A stretch of DNA of 64,000 bases from an uncultured Shewanella sp. GTDB taxonomy: Bacteria; Pseudomonadota; Gammaproteobacteria; Enterobacterales; Shewanellaceae. Position 1 is the first letter of the stretch, and every line of letters begins with the position of its first letter. The stretch spans positions 101,267 through 165,266 of the forward strand of contig NZ_CANLKR010000005.1 of assembly GCF_947491715.1 (NCBI RefSeq), read 5' to 3'. The notes beneath the pieces are model-generated. The model was not told the origin of the DNA. It saw only the letters and a program-made list of their open reading frames with translations, and did not search any database. Below are positions 36,064 through 47,400 of this stretch, piece by piece. Made by a program: the position numbers and the translations under genes.

Positions 36064-37485
36064 TTAACCTAAAAGCGACAACGCGGTTTGTGGCAATTGA
36101 TTCGCTTGCGCAAGCATAGACGATGAAGTTTGCGACAAAATTTGTTGCTTCGTTAAGTCTGCCGTTTCTTTGGCAAAATCCACATCCTGAATACGGCTAC
36201 GTGCATCCGATACATTGGTTTGAATATTGCTTAAGTTATTTATGGTAAAGTTCATGCGATTTTGCACCGCGCCTAAATCGGCGCGTTGAGAATCAATCGC
36301 ACCAATCGCCGCATCAATCACAGCTAATGCATCTTGCGCACCTGTGGCTGACGTGATATCCACATCTTTAACACTTGAAAGCGAGGAGTTGCCTCCCGCT
36401 GCCGTGATCACACCCGCATTACCACCTGCTGATGTAACAGAAAATGAATCATCCGCAGAAAATGATAATTCTGAGTTCACAACAACACCTGCTGCATCAA
36501 CGGTTGCATTAGCACCTGCAGTACCATTGGTTACAGTAGCCATTTGCAAAGTACCACCAGCAGGCCCAACTGCTTTTATACCCGCAACATCGTCAGCTTC
36601 AATGGATAATAATCCTGTAGAGGAGTCATAGCTGGCAGAATAACCATCTTTACCAATATCGGTTGCAAGCTCTTCTAAACTGCCGTTATAGCTGCCTAGA
36701 TCATATGAAGTATCACCAATCTCAAGCGTCCCAGTATCCGCTGCAGTAAAGCCTGATAATTGCACGCTCGCACTCGCTTGGGCAGTTATTCCTGTATTTA
36801 ATCCATTTAACGCTTCTGCGGCAGCTTGGGCATCCATAGCAGAGATATCCGTCGCAACAGACGTGCCACTTGGACCACTTAATACAATGTCTGTTGCAGC
36901 TGTCGCTGTTCCATAAGCAGTACCAGCCGCAGCATCGGCACCAAATTCAGTACCCGCCCCCGACATTTGATGTTGACCTATCGCATTAGCCGACACATCA
37001 CTAATCGACAGAGAAATGGTTTCATTGGCATTTGAACCCACTTGAAAGCTCTGTGTGCCATAACTGCCATCCAATAACTTTTGGCCACCAAAAGACGTCG
37101 TGTCAGCAATACGGGTTAATTCCGTTTGCAGCGCACTGATTTCTTTTTGCATGGAATCGCGGTCATCTTGAGAATTTGAGCCGTTAGCCGATTGCAATGA
37201 CAAGTCACGCATACGTTGTAAAATATTAGTGGACTCTTGCATTGAGCCTTCGGCAGTTTGCGCAATGGAAATACCGTCGTTGGCATTACGCATAGCCACA
37301 CCAATACCATTAATTTGGCTGGTCATACGGTTAGAAATTTGTAGGCCGGCTGCATCATCTTTTGCACTATTGATACGCAATCCTGAAGACAGACGCTCCA
37401 TTGAGGTTTTTAGGCCGTTGTTCGCACTGTTTAGGTTGCCTTGAGACTTCATTGAAGTGACATTGGTATTGACTGTAATCGCCAT
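36064..37485 (-). CDS. flagellin
   Basis: A 473-residue flagellin. Residues 1-165 are the conserved D0/D1 part ([19 protein letters not shown]...[23 protein letters not shown]) and the last 90 residues are the matching C-terminal D1/D0 ([35 protein letters not shown]...[14 protein letters not shown]). The central 200 residues are an Ala/Thr/Ser/Gly-rich beta domain exposed on the filament. It has its own sigma-28-type promoter and a terminator, so it is monocistronic. It is the only flagellin gene in the window. Confidence 0.95.
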   Translation of the reverse strand: MAITVNTNVTSMKSQGNLNSANNGLKTSMERLSSGLRINSAKDDAAGLQISNRMTSQINGIGVAMRNANDGISIAQTAEGSMQESTNILQRMRDLSLQSANGSNSQDDRDSMQKEISALQTELTRIADTTSFGGQKLLDGSYGTQSFQVGSNANETISLSISDVSANAIGQHQMSGAGTEFGADAAAGTAYGTATAATDIVLSGPSGTSVATDISAMDAQAAAEALNGLNTGITAQASASVQLSGFTAADTGTLEIGDTSYDLGSYNGSLEELATDIGKDGYSASYDSSTGLLSIEADDVAGIKAVGPAGGTLQMATVTNGTAGANATVDAAGVVVNSELSFSADDSFSVTSAGGNAGVITAAGGNSSLSSVKDVDITSATGAQDALAVIDAAIGAIDSQRADLGAVQNRMNFTINNLSNIQTNVSDARSRIQDVDFAKETADLTKQQILSQTSSSMLAQANQLPQTALSLLG

Positions 37486-37587
37486 GGTTAATTCCTCTTT
37501 ACCTAGCTTTCGCTAGCCTTAACTACTGCCTGTCTACTCAAGTCAGGCGACTGAATTTGGTACTATAATTTCCTAATTACAATCACT

Positions 37588-37615
37588 TTAACGGCAGCAA
37601 AGAGTTAAGCTTTAG
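37588..37615 (-). promoter_or_regulatory. sigma-28 (FliA) promoter of the flagellin gene
   Basis: On the minus strand, CTAAAGCTT and GCCGTTAA are separated by 11 bp, matching TAAAGTTT-N11-GCCGATAA with two changes. It lies about 100 bp before the flagellin start. Confidence 0.82.
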
Positions 37616-37687
37616 GCCTTTTTTACAAATACGCAAAAAAATGATGATTCAGCAATATCCTTGTCTATAGTTCGTTTGATAACTCAA

Positions 37688-38893
37688 TCATAAATAATCA
37701 AATAATGACACAGCGTTGACTCGACTAAACAGCTGTGAGGCAGCATTCAACGACAATTGCTGTTTTTCAAACTCAGTGATGGCGCTGGCAATGTCTAAAT
37801 CTTCTAACAAGGACAAGGCTGACGTATTCACCAGCTGAGTGTTAATATGCACGTCTTTAGCGTTATCTAATGCATTTAAATCATTGCCCGCTTGTGAGCG
37901 CCCTAATGCTAACTGCGCTTGACCACTATCAATATTATTTAACAGCTGATTAAATGTGGCTTGCCCTTGAGGGCTATTCACCGCTTCTCCAGTGTCAAGC
38001 AAGGTTATCATGTCACTTAAGTTATCAAATAGATTACTACTGGACTCAGGATTTAACATCACCGAATCCCCCCCCAAAGGCGCGCCTTCTAATTGCACTG
38101 TTAAGCCATTAAGCGTCATTGGCTGCGTTGCATCAATATTTGTCAGGCGCGTCACGCTACCTGATGGGTCGGTCACATCAAGATCCAAACCGCCTAAGCC
38201 ATTATCAATAAAATCATATTGGTATTGCCCTGATGTATGCGTCGTACTGTCACTAATTTTAGCGCTTGTTACACTAAATGTGCCTTGCTGGGCAGAGGAA
38301 TAGTCTGCGCTGTAATCTCCCATCGCATTGGGCACCTTCATAAATACACTGTCGCCCGCAATGTTCGTGGCTAACGTGCTTTCAGATGCAATGAGGGTCT
38401 CTCTCACCCCCGCGTCTCCACTGTAATGCATATCGCCATTGCTATCGAAGGCAAAAGGCGTCACGTCAGTCTTAAAGCCTGAAAAAATGCTATTACCTGC
38501 ACTGTCTTTGGTATTGGCTAAATCCACCAATTGCTCGAGACTCGATGTTAACTCATCGGTTAACGCTTGCCTGTCTAAATCACTTAGACTGCCATTGACC
38601 CCTTGAAGCATTTTATCGCGCATGCTCTGTACCAGGTTTTCGATACTCCCAAGGGTGCTTTCCGTCACCGATAACCGCCCCGTTGCAATATCGATATTAC
38701 TGATATATTGCTCAGCTTGAGTACTTTGCTGTTTAATATTATCAATGGCAATGGCGGCCACAGGTGCATCACCTGCGGTTGACACTTTCTTGCCTGACGA
38801 TATTTGGCCTAAAATCTCATTCGCATTTGACTGATGTTTCAGTACACTCGATGAGGTTTGATTGAACATTTGCGCGGTGGATATTCTCATCAC
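37688..38893 (-). CDS. flgL: flagellar hook-filament junction protein FlgL
   Basis: A 401-residue protein with flagellin-like helical ends (MMRISTAQMFNQTSSSVLKHQSNANEILGQISSGKKVSTAGDAP at the start, and the LLEDLDIASAITEFEKQQLSLNAASQLFSRV end). It forms the second junction ring between hook and filament. It follows flgK by 180 bp in the same operon. Confidence 0.94.
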   Translation of the reverse strand: MMRISTAQMFNQTSSSVLKHQSNANEILGQISSGKKVSTAGDAPVAAIAIDNIKQQSTQAEQYISNIDIATGRLSVTESTLGSIENLVQSMRDKMLQGVNGSLSDLDRQALTDELTSSLEQLVDLANTKDSAGNSIFSGFKTDVTPFAFDSNGDMHYSGDAGVRETLIASESTLATNIAGDSVFMKVPNAMGDYSADYSSAQQGTFSVTSAKISDSTTHTSGQYQYDFIDNGLGGLDLDVTDPSGSVTRLTNIDATQPMTLNGLTVQLEGAPLGGDSVMLNPESSSNLFDNLSDMITLLDTGEAVNSPQGQATFNQLLNNIDSGQAQLALGRSQAGNDLNALDNAKDVHINTQLVNTSALSLLEDLDIASAITEFEKQQLSLNAASQLFSRVNAVSLFDYL

Positions 38894-39072
38894 TATTTCC
38901 TTAACTTCACTATTTTCTTAGCGTCATGATTTCCGTCAGCTCATTATGACTCGGTGACGAAACAGCTGAATATGGAGTGATTTAACACGGTATTGGTCAT
39001 CTATTCAGTCATATCGATAAAAGAGAACCTCGACCCCATTGAAGATGCACTATCAAGTGGCTTGAGGATCAA

Positions 39073-41007
39073 TTAACGCAGCGAATTATAAAGCGTGTCG
39101 AAAATTTCTGTCGCCACCGTCATAATTTTCGCCGAAGCCGAGTAGGCTTGTTGATAACGCATTAAATTGGCCGCCTCTTCATCTAAGTTAACGCCGGATG
39201 TCGACTGCACTCTGTCATAGGCTTGCGCATACACAGCATCAGCGGCCGTAACCCCCACCTCTGCTGTTTTTGTCTCGCTGCCAATGGCCAGCTTAGTGTT
39301 TTCATACACATCTGTTAATGTGTCTTGTCCACCATTCATCAGCCTTAATTCACTTAACGCGGCCATTTGCACTAAGTTGGTATTGTCGCCTGCTGATTGC
39401 GATAAATCGAAGGTAAAACGTTCGGTGCCTGTCGCGCTAGAGTCAATATCAAAGCTAAAGCCATAGGCGCTGATACTTGGAGGGGTATAGCTTGCTGCAG
39501 CGCCTAAAGACACGCCATCAACATCAAAGACCTCAAAGGTATTTGCGCTAAGATCAATACTGAAGGTTAACTCTGAACCCGTCACAGGAAAACCAATGGC
39601 ATTGGTATCATCAATACTGCTTAAGGTGAGTGTCGTATTTCCACTGTTACCCTCATCAGGAGTCACTTTAGGACGGCCACTGGCAATAGCCGCAGGCGAG
39701 CTCATCACCACATCAAAACCGCTTGCAGCCCCTGCCGTTGGCCGCAACATAAAGGTATCGTTTGAAGCTAGGACGCCACTGTCAATATCAAGACTAAAAC
39801 CATTGGCTCCCTCAAGGGTATTACCATTTAACGTTAAAGACGATGTCTCTCCGGTATTCGTGTCGGTTAATGCATAACTTGCAGACGAAGTAAACACTAA
39901 CTTATATTCAGTCCCCGTCAATGCCGATGCATCATGAATATTCACACTCAAACTCGCCGTTCCCGTGTTATCACTCAATGCGCCTACGCGCCCAAAAGCC
40001 ATTGTCGATGCGTTAATATCGGTAAATAGGTTCTGACCAAGTGCACCACTTAAGTCTATCCCTTGAGTTTGTAACGAATTAAACGCATCGCTGATCCCCA
40101 AGGCCATTTTGTCAAGCTCAAGAGCGGCAGGCGTTAACACATCATCTCTAAAATCGGCAAGCGCACCTAATGTTCCCCCCAAAGAGGCAATATCCACATT
40201 AATGCGACTGCCATCACCGCTCCCTTTATTATCATTGGTCGCGAGTATGTTAATGTCACCGGGAAAAGGATCCCCCAAAGTGGTCGACAAAGACATCGCC
40301 ACTTCACCAGACACTAACATGACTGAGCCACCCAACATCACGCTTTTGGCTCCCGTATCCAGCTCAACGACATTGACCTGAGCATATTCACTCAATTCTT
40401 TAATCAGGTTATCTTGAGCATCAAGCAACTGAGCATTATCGCCTGTTGATTTCATCAACTCATTATTGATATTGGCAATTTCACTGCTGATGGCATTAAC
40501 CCGCTCAGTAATAGCGACAATTTCATCATTGGTTTGCTGCATTTGTCCATCAAGCGATGTATGCATTTGTGACATGCTGCTGGCCAATTGTTCCGCTTGA
40601 CTAAGCACATTGGTGCGCAGCCCTAAATCATCTGGCGAGTCAGCCAAGCTGTTTAGACTCGCGTATAAATCATTGAGCCCTTGTACCGTCGCCTGACCTG
40701 CCGATGAATATAATTGATCCAGCTCAGACGCTTTTGTATAACGGGTTTGCGCAGCGCTGACTGCCGTTTGGCCGATACGCAGTTCTTTAACGGCATAGTC
40801 ATTATAAATACGTTTAACGTCATTGACGTAGGTGCCCGTACCGTAAAAATTGCCTCCGAAAGATTGAGCGTCAAGACTGGACTGAGAAGCCACTTGGCGA
40901 TGATAACCTTCCGTATTGGCATTGGTGATGTTATTACTGGTAACGGCCAATTGCGATTGAGCGGCTTGCACACCTGTTCGAGCAATATTAAGTAAATCGA
41001 CTGCCAT
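39073..41007 (-). CDS. flgK: flagellar hook-filament junction protein FlgK
   Basis: A 644-residue protein starting LLNIARTGVQAAQSQLAVTSNNITNANTEGYHRQ and ending with the conserved SGVNLDEEAANLMRYQQAYSASAKIMTVATEIFDTLYNSLR. The helical ends pack in the hook-filament junction and a large central beta region lies between. Length is in the upper normal range for the family. Confidence 0.95.
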   Translation of the reverse strand: MAVDLLNIARTGVQAAQSQLAVTSNNITNANTEGYHRQVASQSSLDAQSFGGNFYGTGTYVNDVKRIYNDYAVKELRIGQTAVSAAQTRYTKASELDQLYSSAGQATVQGLNDLYASLNSLADSPDDLGLRTNVLSQAEQLASSMSQMHTSLDGQMQQTNDEIVAITERVNAISSEIANINNELMKSTGDNAQLLDAQDNLIKELSEYAQVNVVELDTGAKSVMLGGSVMLVSGEVAMSLSTTLGDPFPGDINILATNDNKGSGDGSRINVDIASLGGTLGALADFRDDVLTPAALELDKMALGISDAFNSLQTQGIDLSGALGQNLFTDINASTMAFGRVGALSDNTGTASLSVNIHDASALTGTEYKLVFTSSASYALTDTNTGETSSLTLNGNTLEGANGFSLDIDSGVLASNDTFMLRPTAGAASGFDVVMSSPAAIASGRPKVTPDEGNSGNTTLTLSSIDDTNAIGFPVTGSELTFSIDLSANTFEVFDVDGVSLGAAASYTPPSISAYGFSFDIDSSATGTERFTFDLSQSAGDNTNLVQMAALSELRLMNGGQDTLTDVYENTKLAIGSETKTAEVGVTAADAVYAQAYDRVQSTSGVNLDEEAANLMRYQQAYSASAKIMTVATEIFDTLYNSLR

Positions 41008-41113
41008 AAACAGGCTCCTTTTTTATAGAACGACTAATGACCCATATTAAGTTAACGACCAGTCACGCCGATCCTTGACCTTTTTTCAAATAATTATCTC
41101 AACATAACAATCT

Positions 41114-42250
41114 TTATCTCAATACCGCTTTAGGTAATAGATCTTGAGTAATGGATTTCAAGACTCTCATGATTTTATGGGTATATTGAGGATCCGTCGC
41201 GTAACCTGCATCTTGCAAGCCTTGTATAAAGGTCTGTGGCGTATTGGCATTTTGCATCACGGCTTGATAGCGTTCCTGTTGCGTTAATACATTCACAAAA
41301 TCATCAAAGCTGTGTTTGATATCATCATAGACGCGAAATGAGGCTGGCTGCTTGACCTGATTCCCCTGCTCAAACTCCAGCGTATCCACTACAGCGGTCT
41401 GCCCTTGCCAGCTCAAACCCGCCTTAATGTTAAACAGGTTATGACTCGTATCGCCTGCTTGGGTCTGAATGATTTTTTGTCCCCAGCCCGTTTCCAATGC
41501 CGACTGAGCCAATAAGACTTCCGCTTGGGTGCCTAACCGCTTCGCCGCCTCAACGGCATAAGGATACAATGTAGCCACAAAGGCGGCTGGACTCGATACT
41601 TGAGAAGCTGCGCTGGCTTCTTTTGTTTCCAAGCTTGGCTCGACGCTACCATTCACACTTTCATTTAGACTTGCATTCATACCATTATTTATACCTGCAT
41701 TTATAAGAGCCGTGTTATGCACAGTATTCGTAGCAGTGATAGCATTAGGCACTGGCAAATGTTGAGCCAGTGCCATCTTTCGCTGACCCTTTTCCAGCAT
41801 ATTAGGTGTGAGTGGATCGAGTAAATGAGACTTGAAAGAAAGTGGATCCTGCTTCGCAATATTGTCCTGTATGGACACATGAGGCGTAAAGTTTGTGGCG
41901 TTATGATCGGCTCTTAATACCGATGCAGGTAACTGTTGACTGGTTTGCGGCGAGAGTTGTTGTACCATTAAGTCCGATAAGCCTAACATGCCTTCACTGG
42001 ATAAATTCAATGACATCTGTTGATCGTGCATCTGCTCATAAAATTGAGTGTATTGACTGTTCAATGGGCTATCGGCTTCAAACACTTTATTGGCATCACG
42101 CATGCTTTTCATCAACATTTGCACAAAAATGCCTTCAAACTGCTGAGCCACTTGTTTTAATGCCTCAGGATCTTCTTTTTGGCTTTTTGAACGTAAAGCC
42201 GCAAAGCTATTCAAGTCTAAAAATTGTGATGCATCAGCGAGTTTATCCAT
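41114..42250 (-). CDS. flgJ: flagellar rod assembly protein/muramidase FlgJ
   Basis: A 378-residue two-domain protein. The N-terminal rod-cap domain reads VAQQFEGIFVQMLMKSMRDANK. The C-terminal glucosaminidase domain (from about residue 225) has AKRLGTQAEVLLAQSALETGWGQ with the catalytic Glu and a late YATDPQYTHKI. It opens the peptidoglycan for the rod. The linker between domains contains short Asn/Ser repeats (NGMNASLNESVNGSVE). Confidence 0.94.
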   Translation of the reverse strand: MDKLADASQFLDLNSFAALRSKSQKEDPEALKQVAQQFEGIFVQMLMKSMRDANKVFEADSPLNSQYTQFYEQMHDQQMSLNLSSEGMLGLSDLMVQQLSPQTSQQLPASVLRADHNATNFTPHVSIQDNIAKQDPLSFKSHLLDPLTPNMLEKGQRKMALAQHLPVPNAITATNTVHNTALINAGINNGMNASLNESVNGSVEPSLETKEASAASQVSSPAAFVATLYPYAVEAAKRLGTQAEVLLAQSALETGWGQKIIQTQAGDTSHNLFNIKAGLSWQGQTAVVDTLEFEQGNQVKQPASFRVYDDIKHSFDDFVNVLTQQERYQAVMQNANTPQTFIQGLQDAGYATDPQYTHKIMRVLKSITQDLLPKAVLR

Positions 42251-42283
42251 ATATCAGTTCCATTTACCTTGACTCATGACGGT

Positions 42284-43438
42284 CTAAATCACAATCAACT
42301 CACCGTGTAAGGCACCCGCCATTTTCAATGCTTCTAAAATCGCCAACACATCAGAAGGCGCAGCGCCCACTAAATTGACCGCACGCACCAATTCATCCAA
42401 TGTGGTGCCTGGATTGAACAAAAACATACGGCTGTCTTTTTCTGAGGCATTAATTTGGCTATTTGAGGTGACAACCGTCTCACCATTGGCGAAAGGATTG
42501 GGTTGTGAAACCGCATTCGCTTCGGCAATGGTCACCGTCAAACCACCATGGGTGACCGCAGCGGGTAATAAACGCACATCTTTTCCCACCACTATGGTGC
42601 CCGTTCGAGAATTGACAATCACTTTGGCTGACTCGTTAGCCACCTCAATTTGAATATTTTCTAATGTCGCCAAAAAAGACACTCGCTGTGACACGTCTCT
42701 TGGGGCACTGACTTGAATGGACGTCCCATCGATAGCCCGTGCCATTCCCGGTCCCAGCAATGCATTAACCGTATCGGCTAAACTTTTCGCCGTTGAAAAA
42801 TCAGCGCGATGTAAATTAAAGGTCAAATAATCGCCACTCCCAAAGGGACTCAATACAGCACGTTCGACTATCGCCCCATTGGGGATCCTGCCCACAGTGG
42901 GCGTGTTTTGGATCACCTTAGAACCATCTAATCCTTCAGCACTAAAACCACTTACCACCATATTGCCTTGTGCAATGGCATACACCTTATCATCCAAGCC
43001 TTTTAAAAAAGTTTGCAATAAAGTGCCACCTCTAAGGCTTTTAGCTTCACCCACACTCGATACCGTCACATCCATGGTTTGACCCGGTTTAATAAAGGCC
43101 GGCATAGTGGCATTCACCACCACCACAGCCACATTCTTAATTTTGGGCCTAAAACCAGTGGGTAAATTAATGCCAAAGTTTTTCAGCATGGTCGTAAACG
43201 TTTGCTCGGTATAACGGGTTTTCTCCCCCGTGCCGGGCAACCCCACCACTAAACCATATCCCACTAATTGGTTATCTCGCACACCTTGCACATTGGCGAT
43301 ATCTTTAATGCGCTGAGCCTGAGCCAAAGGCGATAACCACAGATTGATGAACAATAAAATGAGAAACAATCCCCATCCCGCCCAAGATAAACGAGAATAA
43401 GCAGATTTACATAATCGTATCGTCATTAAAATGGCCAC
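42284..43438 (-). CDS. flgI: flagellar P-ring protein FlgI
   Basis: A 384-residue periplasmic protein with a signal peptide ending SPLAQA, then [32 protein letters not shown], and the closing [30 protein letters not shown], all typical of FlgI. It forms the P ring in the peptidoglycan. It overlaps flgH by 13 bp. Confidence 0.95.
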   Translation of the reverse strand: MAILMTIRLCKSAYSRLSWAGWGLFLILLFINLWLSPLAQAQRIKDIANVQGVRDNQLVGYGLVVGLPGTGEKTRYTEQTFTTMLKNFGINLPTGFRPKIKNVAVVVVNATMPAFIKPGQTMDVTVSSVGEAKSLRGGTLLQTFLKGLDDKVYAIAQGNMVVSGFSAEGLDGSKVIQNTPTVGRIPNGAIVERAVLSPFGSGDYLTFNLHRADFSTAKSLADTVNALLGPGMARAIDGTSIQVSAPRDVSQRVSFLATLENIQIEVANESAKVIVNSRTGTIVVGKDVRLLPAAVTHGGLTVTIAEANAVSQPNPFANGETVVTSNSQINASEKDSRMFLFNPGTTLDELVRAVNLVGAAPSDVLAILEALKMAGALHGELIVI

Positions 43439-44130
43439 CAGCTGCTATAAAAAAACTGACTCAACCAACCCACATTTTGTGAATCCGCAAAGGTACCTGT
43501 ACCACTGTATTGAATGCGAGCATTGGCCACACGAGGAGACTCAATTCGATTATCAGGACTAATGTCTTCGGCGCGAACAATCCCAGTGATCCGCACAAAT
43601 TCATCGCCATTATTAATAGAGATCCACTTTTCACCTCGAATAACCAGATTGCCGTTACTCAATACCTGCATCACATTGGCAGAAATGCTACCCGCAAGAC
43701 TATTGCTTTGATCGGCGTCCGCCTCTCGCTTCGTCTTCATGCTATCGGAATAATTAAGATCGATTGGATTACCATGGATAGTGACATTTTTACCCCCCGC
43801 ATAGAGTGGGGCTAAGGTGAGATCCGAACCTTTACTGATTTCATTATTGGCACTTTTCTTCGCCGATGTGGACTCCATTAACACCACTGTAATGATATCA
43901 CCCACTTTATGGGCACGAATGTCAGTGTAAAGGCTTGACGATTGCTGCTCTTGATATAAGGATCCCGTGGGCGCCATTTTGGTTGGCGGCGTCTCAGGAT
44001 AAACAGGTGCATAATAAGGATCGTCCGCAATGGGTTTGCTTCGACCAGACGTACAAGCCGACAGTCCAAGTAGAATAAGGCAAGCCAGAAGCAAATGACG
44101 CCAAGAAGCATCAGATAAGCAACGCATCAT
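43426..44130 (-). CDS. flgH: flagellar L-ring lipoprotein FlgH
   Basis: From the ATGATG at 44130 the protein has a lipoprotein signal ending LSAC (Cys at lipobox). An earlier Met at 44160 would overlap flgG by 20 bp and add ten residues before the signal. Signature blocks are [25 protein letters not shown] and [28 protein letters not shown]. It builds the outer-membrane L ring. Confidence 0.93.
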   Translation of the reverse strand: MMRCLSDASWRHLLLACLILLGLSACTSGRSKPIADDPYYAPVYPETPPTKMAPTGSLYQEQQSSSLYTDIRAHKVGDIITVVLMESTSAKKSANNEISKGSDLTLAPLYAGGKNVTIHGNPIDLNYSDSMKTKREADADQSNSLAGSISANVMQVLSNGNLVIRGEKWISINNGDEFVRITGIVRAEDISPDNRIESPRVANARIQYSGTGTFADSQNVGWLSQFFYSSWWPF

Positions 44131-44140
44131 AGTCTCAGTC

Positions 44141-44929
44141 TTAAAGATTTTGATTAACATAAGAAAGCATCTGATCCACTGCGGTAATGACTTTTGAATT
44201 CATCTCATAAATCCGCTGACTTTCAATCAAGTTGACGAGTTCTTCAGTCACATTCACATTTGACGTTTCAAGGGCGCCTTGACGTATCGCCCCCATACCA
44301 TCCAATGCTGCCGTGCCTTCAATGGGCGCGCCACTGGCCCCTGTTTCAATGTATAAGTTTTGCCCCTGAGGTTCTAAACCGCTGGCATTAATAAAGTCTG
44401 CCATATTCAGTTGACCTAAAATTTGATTTTCAGCTTCACCGCTGACTTTCACCGACACTTCGCCTTCTGAAGACACGGTAATACTGGTGGCATCCTCAGG
44501 GATGGTGATCCCAGGTTGCACCACAAACCCGGAACCCGATGTGACAATTTGGCCCGTTTCATCCAGTGAAAATTGACCACTTCGTGTATAAGCGGCACTA
44601 CCATCCGGCATTTGCACCTCAAAAAAACCGGGACCTTCAATCATTAAATCCAGTGAATTGTCCGTCGTCACCATATTGCCTTGGCTAAAGACTTTTTGCG
44701 TCGCCACCACTTTGGTCCCCGCACCAATATTGAGCCCATTGGGTAATTTTGTATTCGCCGCGCTCACGCCACCGGCCTGATTCACTGTCTGATAAAGTAA
44801 ATCTTCAAATACCGCTCGGCTTTTCTTAAACCCGACGGTGCTGGCATTGGCCACATTATTAGACACTACGGCAATATCAGTTTGCTGAGCATCGAGTCCC
44901 GTTTTACTTATCCATAATGCTGGATGCAT
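44141..44929 (-). CDS. flgG: flagellar distal rod protein FlgG
   Basis: A 262-residue protein from the ATG at 44929 ([16 protein letters not shown], the usual FlgG start, with a GAGG ribosome site 5 nt upstream). A GTG three codons earlier is less likely. It has the N-terminal [14 protein letters not shown] and C-terminal [30 protein letters not shown] motifs of rod/hook proteins. It forms the distal rod. Confidence 0.95.
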   Translation of the reverse strand: MHPALWISKTGLDAQQTDIAVVSNNVANASTVGFKKSRAVFEDLLYQTVNQAGGVSAANTKLPNGLNIGAGTKVVATQKVFSQGNMVTTDNSLDLMIEGPGFFEVQMPDGSAAYTRSGQFSLDETGQIVTSGSGFVVQPGITIPEDATSITVSSEGEVSVKVSGEAENQILGQLNMADFINASGLEPQGQNLYIETGASGAPIEGTAALDGMGAIRQGALETSNVNVTEELVNLIESQRIYEMNSKVITAVDQMLSYVNQNL

Positions 44930-44992
44930 ATTCCTCACCCCTTTACAAAAGCGAAAATAATGATTCTTATTGTTATTTTTGACTCATAATAT

Positions 44993-45736
44993 CTAGCTAA
45001 CACGCATCAATGATGCCGACGCTTTATCATTCTCTTCAGCGGTTTTCATTAACTTCACTTGCATTTCAAACTGACGCTGAATATCGATCATCGACACCAT
45101 TTCATGGACCGCATTCACGTTTGAGCCTTCAACGGCGCCACTTTCAACCCTGACATTTTCATTTGCTGGCGCCCTGTTGCCAGAGAGCAAACGAAATAAC
45201 CCATCCTCACCACGCATCATATTGTCATTGCCAGGATTAACGAGTTTTATCTGCGCCACTTCTTCAACCACATCCCCCGTGGCCCCAAGCGGACGTACCG
45301 AGATGATACCGTCTTGAGAGATTTCTACTTTATCAATAGGAAGCGGTAAAATAATCGGGCCATTCCCCCCCATAATCGGCGTGCCTCTATCATTTAGAAG
45401 CAAGCCTGTCGCATCAAAACGTAAACTGCCAGAACGGGTATACGCTTCTTCACCGTTAGGTGTTTGTACTGCTATCCAGCCATCACCTTTAACGGCAATG
45501 TCTAAATCCCGCCCAGTGGTTTTTATCGCCCCTGGCGTAAAATCTGATGCTGGCAACTCTGTCATGGCAAACACACGAGTCGGCAGTCCATCACCAAAAG
45601 CTTGCATTGAGCGGGCTTGCACCAAATCCGATTTGAAACCATCCGTATTGGCATTCGCCAAATTATTGGCGCTCACGGCTAACGCATTCATATTCTGCTT
45701 CGCGCCGCTCATGGCGATATACAGTAATTTATCCAT
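44993..45736 (-). CDS. flgF: flagellar proximal rod protein FlgF
   Basis: A 247-residue rod protein starting MDKLLYIAMSGAKQNMNALAVSANNLANANTDGFK and ending SGAVEGSNVNAVHEMVSMIDIQRQFEMQVKLMKTAEE. It is the first gene after the sigma-54-type promoter at 45805-45819, so it probably heads the flgF-to-flgL transcript. Confidence 0.94.
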   Translation of the reverse strand: MDKLLYIAMSGAKQNMNALAVSANNLANANTDGFKSDLVQARSMQAFGDGLPTRVFAMTELPASDFTPGAIKTTGRDLDIAVKGDGWIAVQTPNGEEAYTRSGSLRFDATGLLLNDRGTPIMGGNGPIILPLPIDKVEISQDGIISVRPLGATGDVVEEVAQIKLVNPGNDNMMRGEDGLFRLLSGNRAPANENVRVESGAVEGSNVNAVHEMVSMIDIQRQFEMQVKLMKTAEENDKASASLMRVS

Positions 45737-45804
45737 TAATGACTCCGATAATCCCCTAGTGCTTTATTCATTGTGGTAACGGCTTTCTTTTAATAGAGCA
45801 AGAG

Positions 45805-45819
45805 GCAATCTTTATGCCA
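45805..45819 (-). promoter_or_regulatory. sigma-54 promoter upstream of flgF
   Basis: On the minus strand the site reads TGGCAT-N5-TTGC, close to the TGGCAC-N5-TTGC consensus with correct spacing, 69 bp before flgF. Confidence 0.72.
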
Positions 45820-45922
45820 CCTTTATTAAACCATTCTGCTAGCTGTATTCTGTTAACGAAATAAGCGTAGGCTCCGTGGTATTTCCATTATCAATGTGCA
45901 TTATTTGCATTCATTGCAGGTA

Positions 45923-45940
45923 GCGGCAAGGACTTGCCGC
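45923..45940. terminator. hairpin between flgE and flgF
   Basis: An 8-bp GC-rich stem GCGGCAAG/CTTGCCGC with a 2-nt loop, 29 bp after the flgE stop. There is no T-run, so it may be a weak terminator or an RNA-stabilising hairpin. Confidence 0.45.
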
Positions 45941-45968
45941 GATTATCGATAGCTGAAATAGCGACACA

Positions 45969-47330
45969 TTATCGGATCTGCAATATGGTTTGCTGAAGCG
46001 TATTATTCACTTCAAGGGTTCTTGAGTTGGCTTGGTAGTTTCGCTGCGCTGAAATGAGATCAACCAGTTCGTTATTTAAATCAACATTGGACTGTTCCAA
46101 TGCCGATGACGTGATATCACCAAATGTACCACTATTGGCCTCACCTGCTAGGGCCGCACCTGAGTCTAAACTTGCCTTCCATGAGGTATTACCCACTTGG
46201 GTTAATCCTTGTTCATTGGCGAAACGCGCCAATGCCACTCGTGCCAATGGTACCGCAGTGCCATTACTGTAACTGGCCACAATGAGACCATCAGAGCCCA
46301 CCTCGACATTGGTTAAACGACCAACGGTAGTGCCATCTTGAGTCAGCTGCGTTGCCTCTGAAACCCCCGCATATTGAGTGGGATTATTAAAAGCAATCGT
46401 TAATGTCTGCGCGCCATCGGTGCCAGCGCCTAATACGCCTGCCCCGCCTACGCCTAAAGATTGTGTGGTGATCGCCGCTGGTGTACTTCCCGTATAACTG
46501 CCCACATCATTGAAGGTCAATACAGCCCCTTGCCAACCTGCTGCAGTTTGTGCATTACCTGTGGTATCTGCCGCGCCATCCCCAGTGCTGTCAACATTGT
46601 AAGTCGCCGCTGTTCCATCCACATCCACAGGCTCGCCATCAACCGCGTAAAAAGCCACCCAATTACTTTCACCGGTATACGCAGCCCCTTCTGGACGGAC
46701 AAAGTACGAGCTTAAAATATGCGGCTCACCTAAAGAGTCATACATAGTCACAGACGTCGAATAATTAAAGGTCGCACTATCATTAGGGTCAAATGCACTC
46801 ACATCGAGTGCATCATCTCCCGCATTGAGGTTCATCTGCAATCCAATATTTTCGGTCATCGCTGGGCTACCTGCCGTATCCGGAATTTGCACCGGACCTG
46901 TGGTCGTTAAACTCACTGCGGTAGAGTTCCCCTCTTCATCAACGGGAAAGGTCTGTAAAAAGTTGCCTTGTGAGTCCGAAATGTAGTTATTTGCATCAAC
47001 TTTAAAGTCACCAGCACGGGTAAACGAAAAGTCTTGATTGTCTATGCCAGAAGAGGTCACAAAAAACCCACCGCCACCAATAGCCATATCAAGGGCATTT
47101 TTGGTAAACTGCAGGCTACCTTGATGAAATTGCTGCGCCACTTGAGTGGTGGTAACGCCTCCACCGACAGCGGTTTTCGCATTAGAGAAAATAGAATTAG
47201 CATACACATCTGCAAATTCAGTACGTGACTCTTTAAAGCCTGTGGTATTCACGTTAGCAATATTATTTGCTGTGGTGTCTAAATCTTTTTGTGCAGCAGA
47301 AATACCACTGAGTGCAATATTAAACGACAT
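45969..47330 (-). CDS. flgE: flagellar hook protein FlgE
   Basis: A 453-residue protein. The start SFNIALSGISAAQKDLDTTANNIANVNTTGFKESRTEFADVY and the end SNVDLNNELVDLISAQRNYQANSRTLEVNNTLQQTILQIR are the hook-protein signatures, with an expanded beta region between. It polymerises into the hook. Confidence 0.95.
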   Translation of the reverse strand: MSFNIALSGISAAQKDLDTTANNIANVNTTGFKESRTEFADVYANSIFSNAKTAVGGGVTTTQVAQQFHQGSLQFTKNALDMAIGGGGFFVTSSGIDNQDFSFTRAGDFKVDANNYISDSQGNFLQTFPVDEEGNSTAVSLTTTGPVQIPDTAGSPAMTENIGLQMNLNAGDDALDVSAFDPNDSATFNYSTSVTMYDSLGEPHILSSYFVRPEGAAYTGESNWVAFYAVDGEPVDVDGTAATYNVDSTGDGAADTTGNAQTAAGWQGAVLTFNDVGSYTGSTPAAITTQSLGVGGAGVLGAGTDGAQTLTIAFNNPTQYAGVSEATQLTQDGTTVGRLTNVEVGSDGLIVASYSNGTAVPLARVALARFANEQGLTQVGNTSWKASLDSGAALAGEANSGTFGDITSSALEQSNVDLNNELVDLISAQRNYQANSRTLEVNNTLQQTILQIR

Positions 47331-47400
47331 ATCCCCATCCCTTTGTCTATTTTATTTTTTACTTTTTATTTTCTTATTTTTTTAGCCGTAAACACAAACA

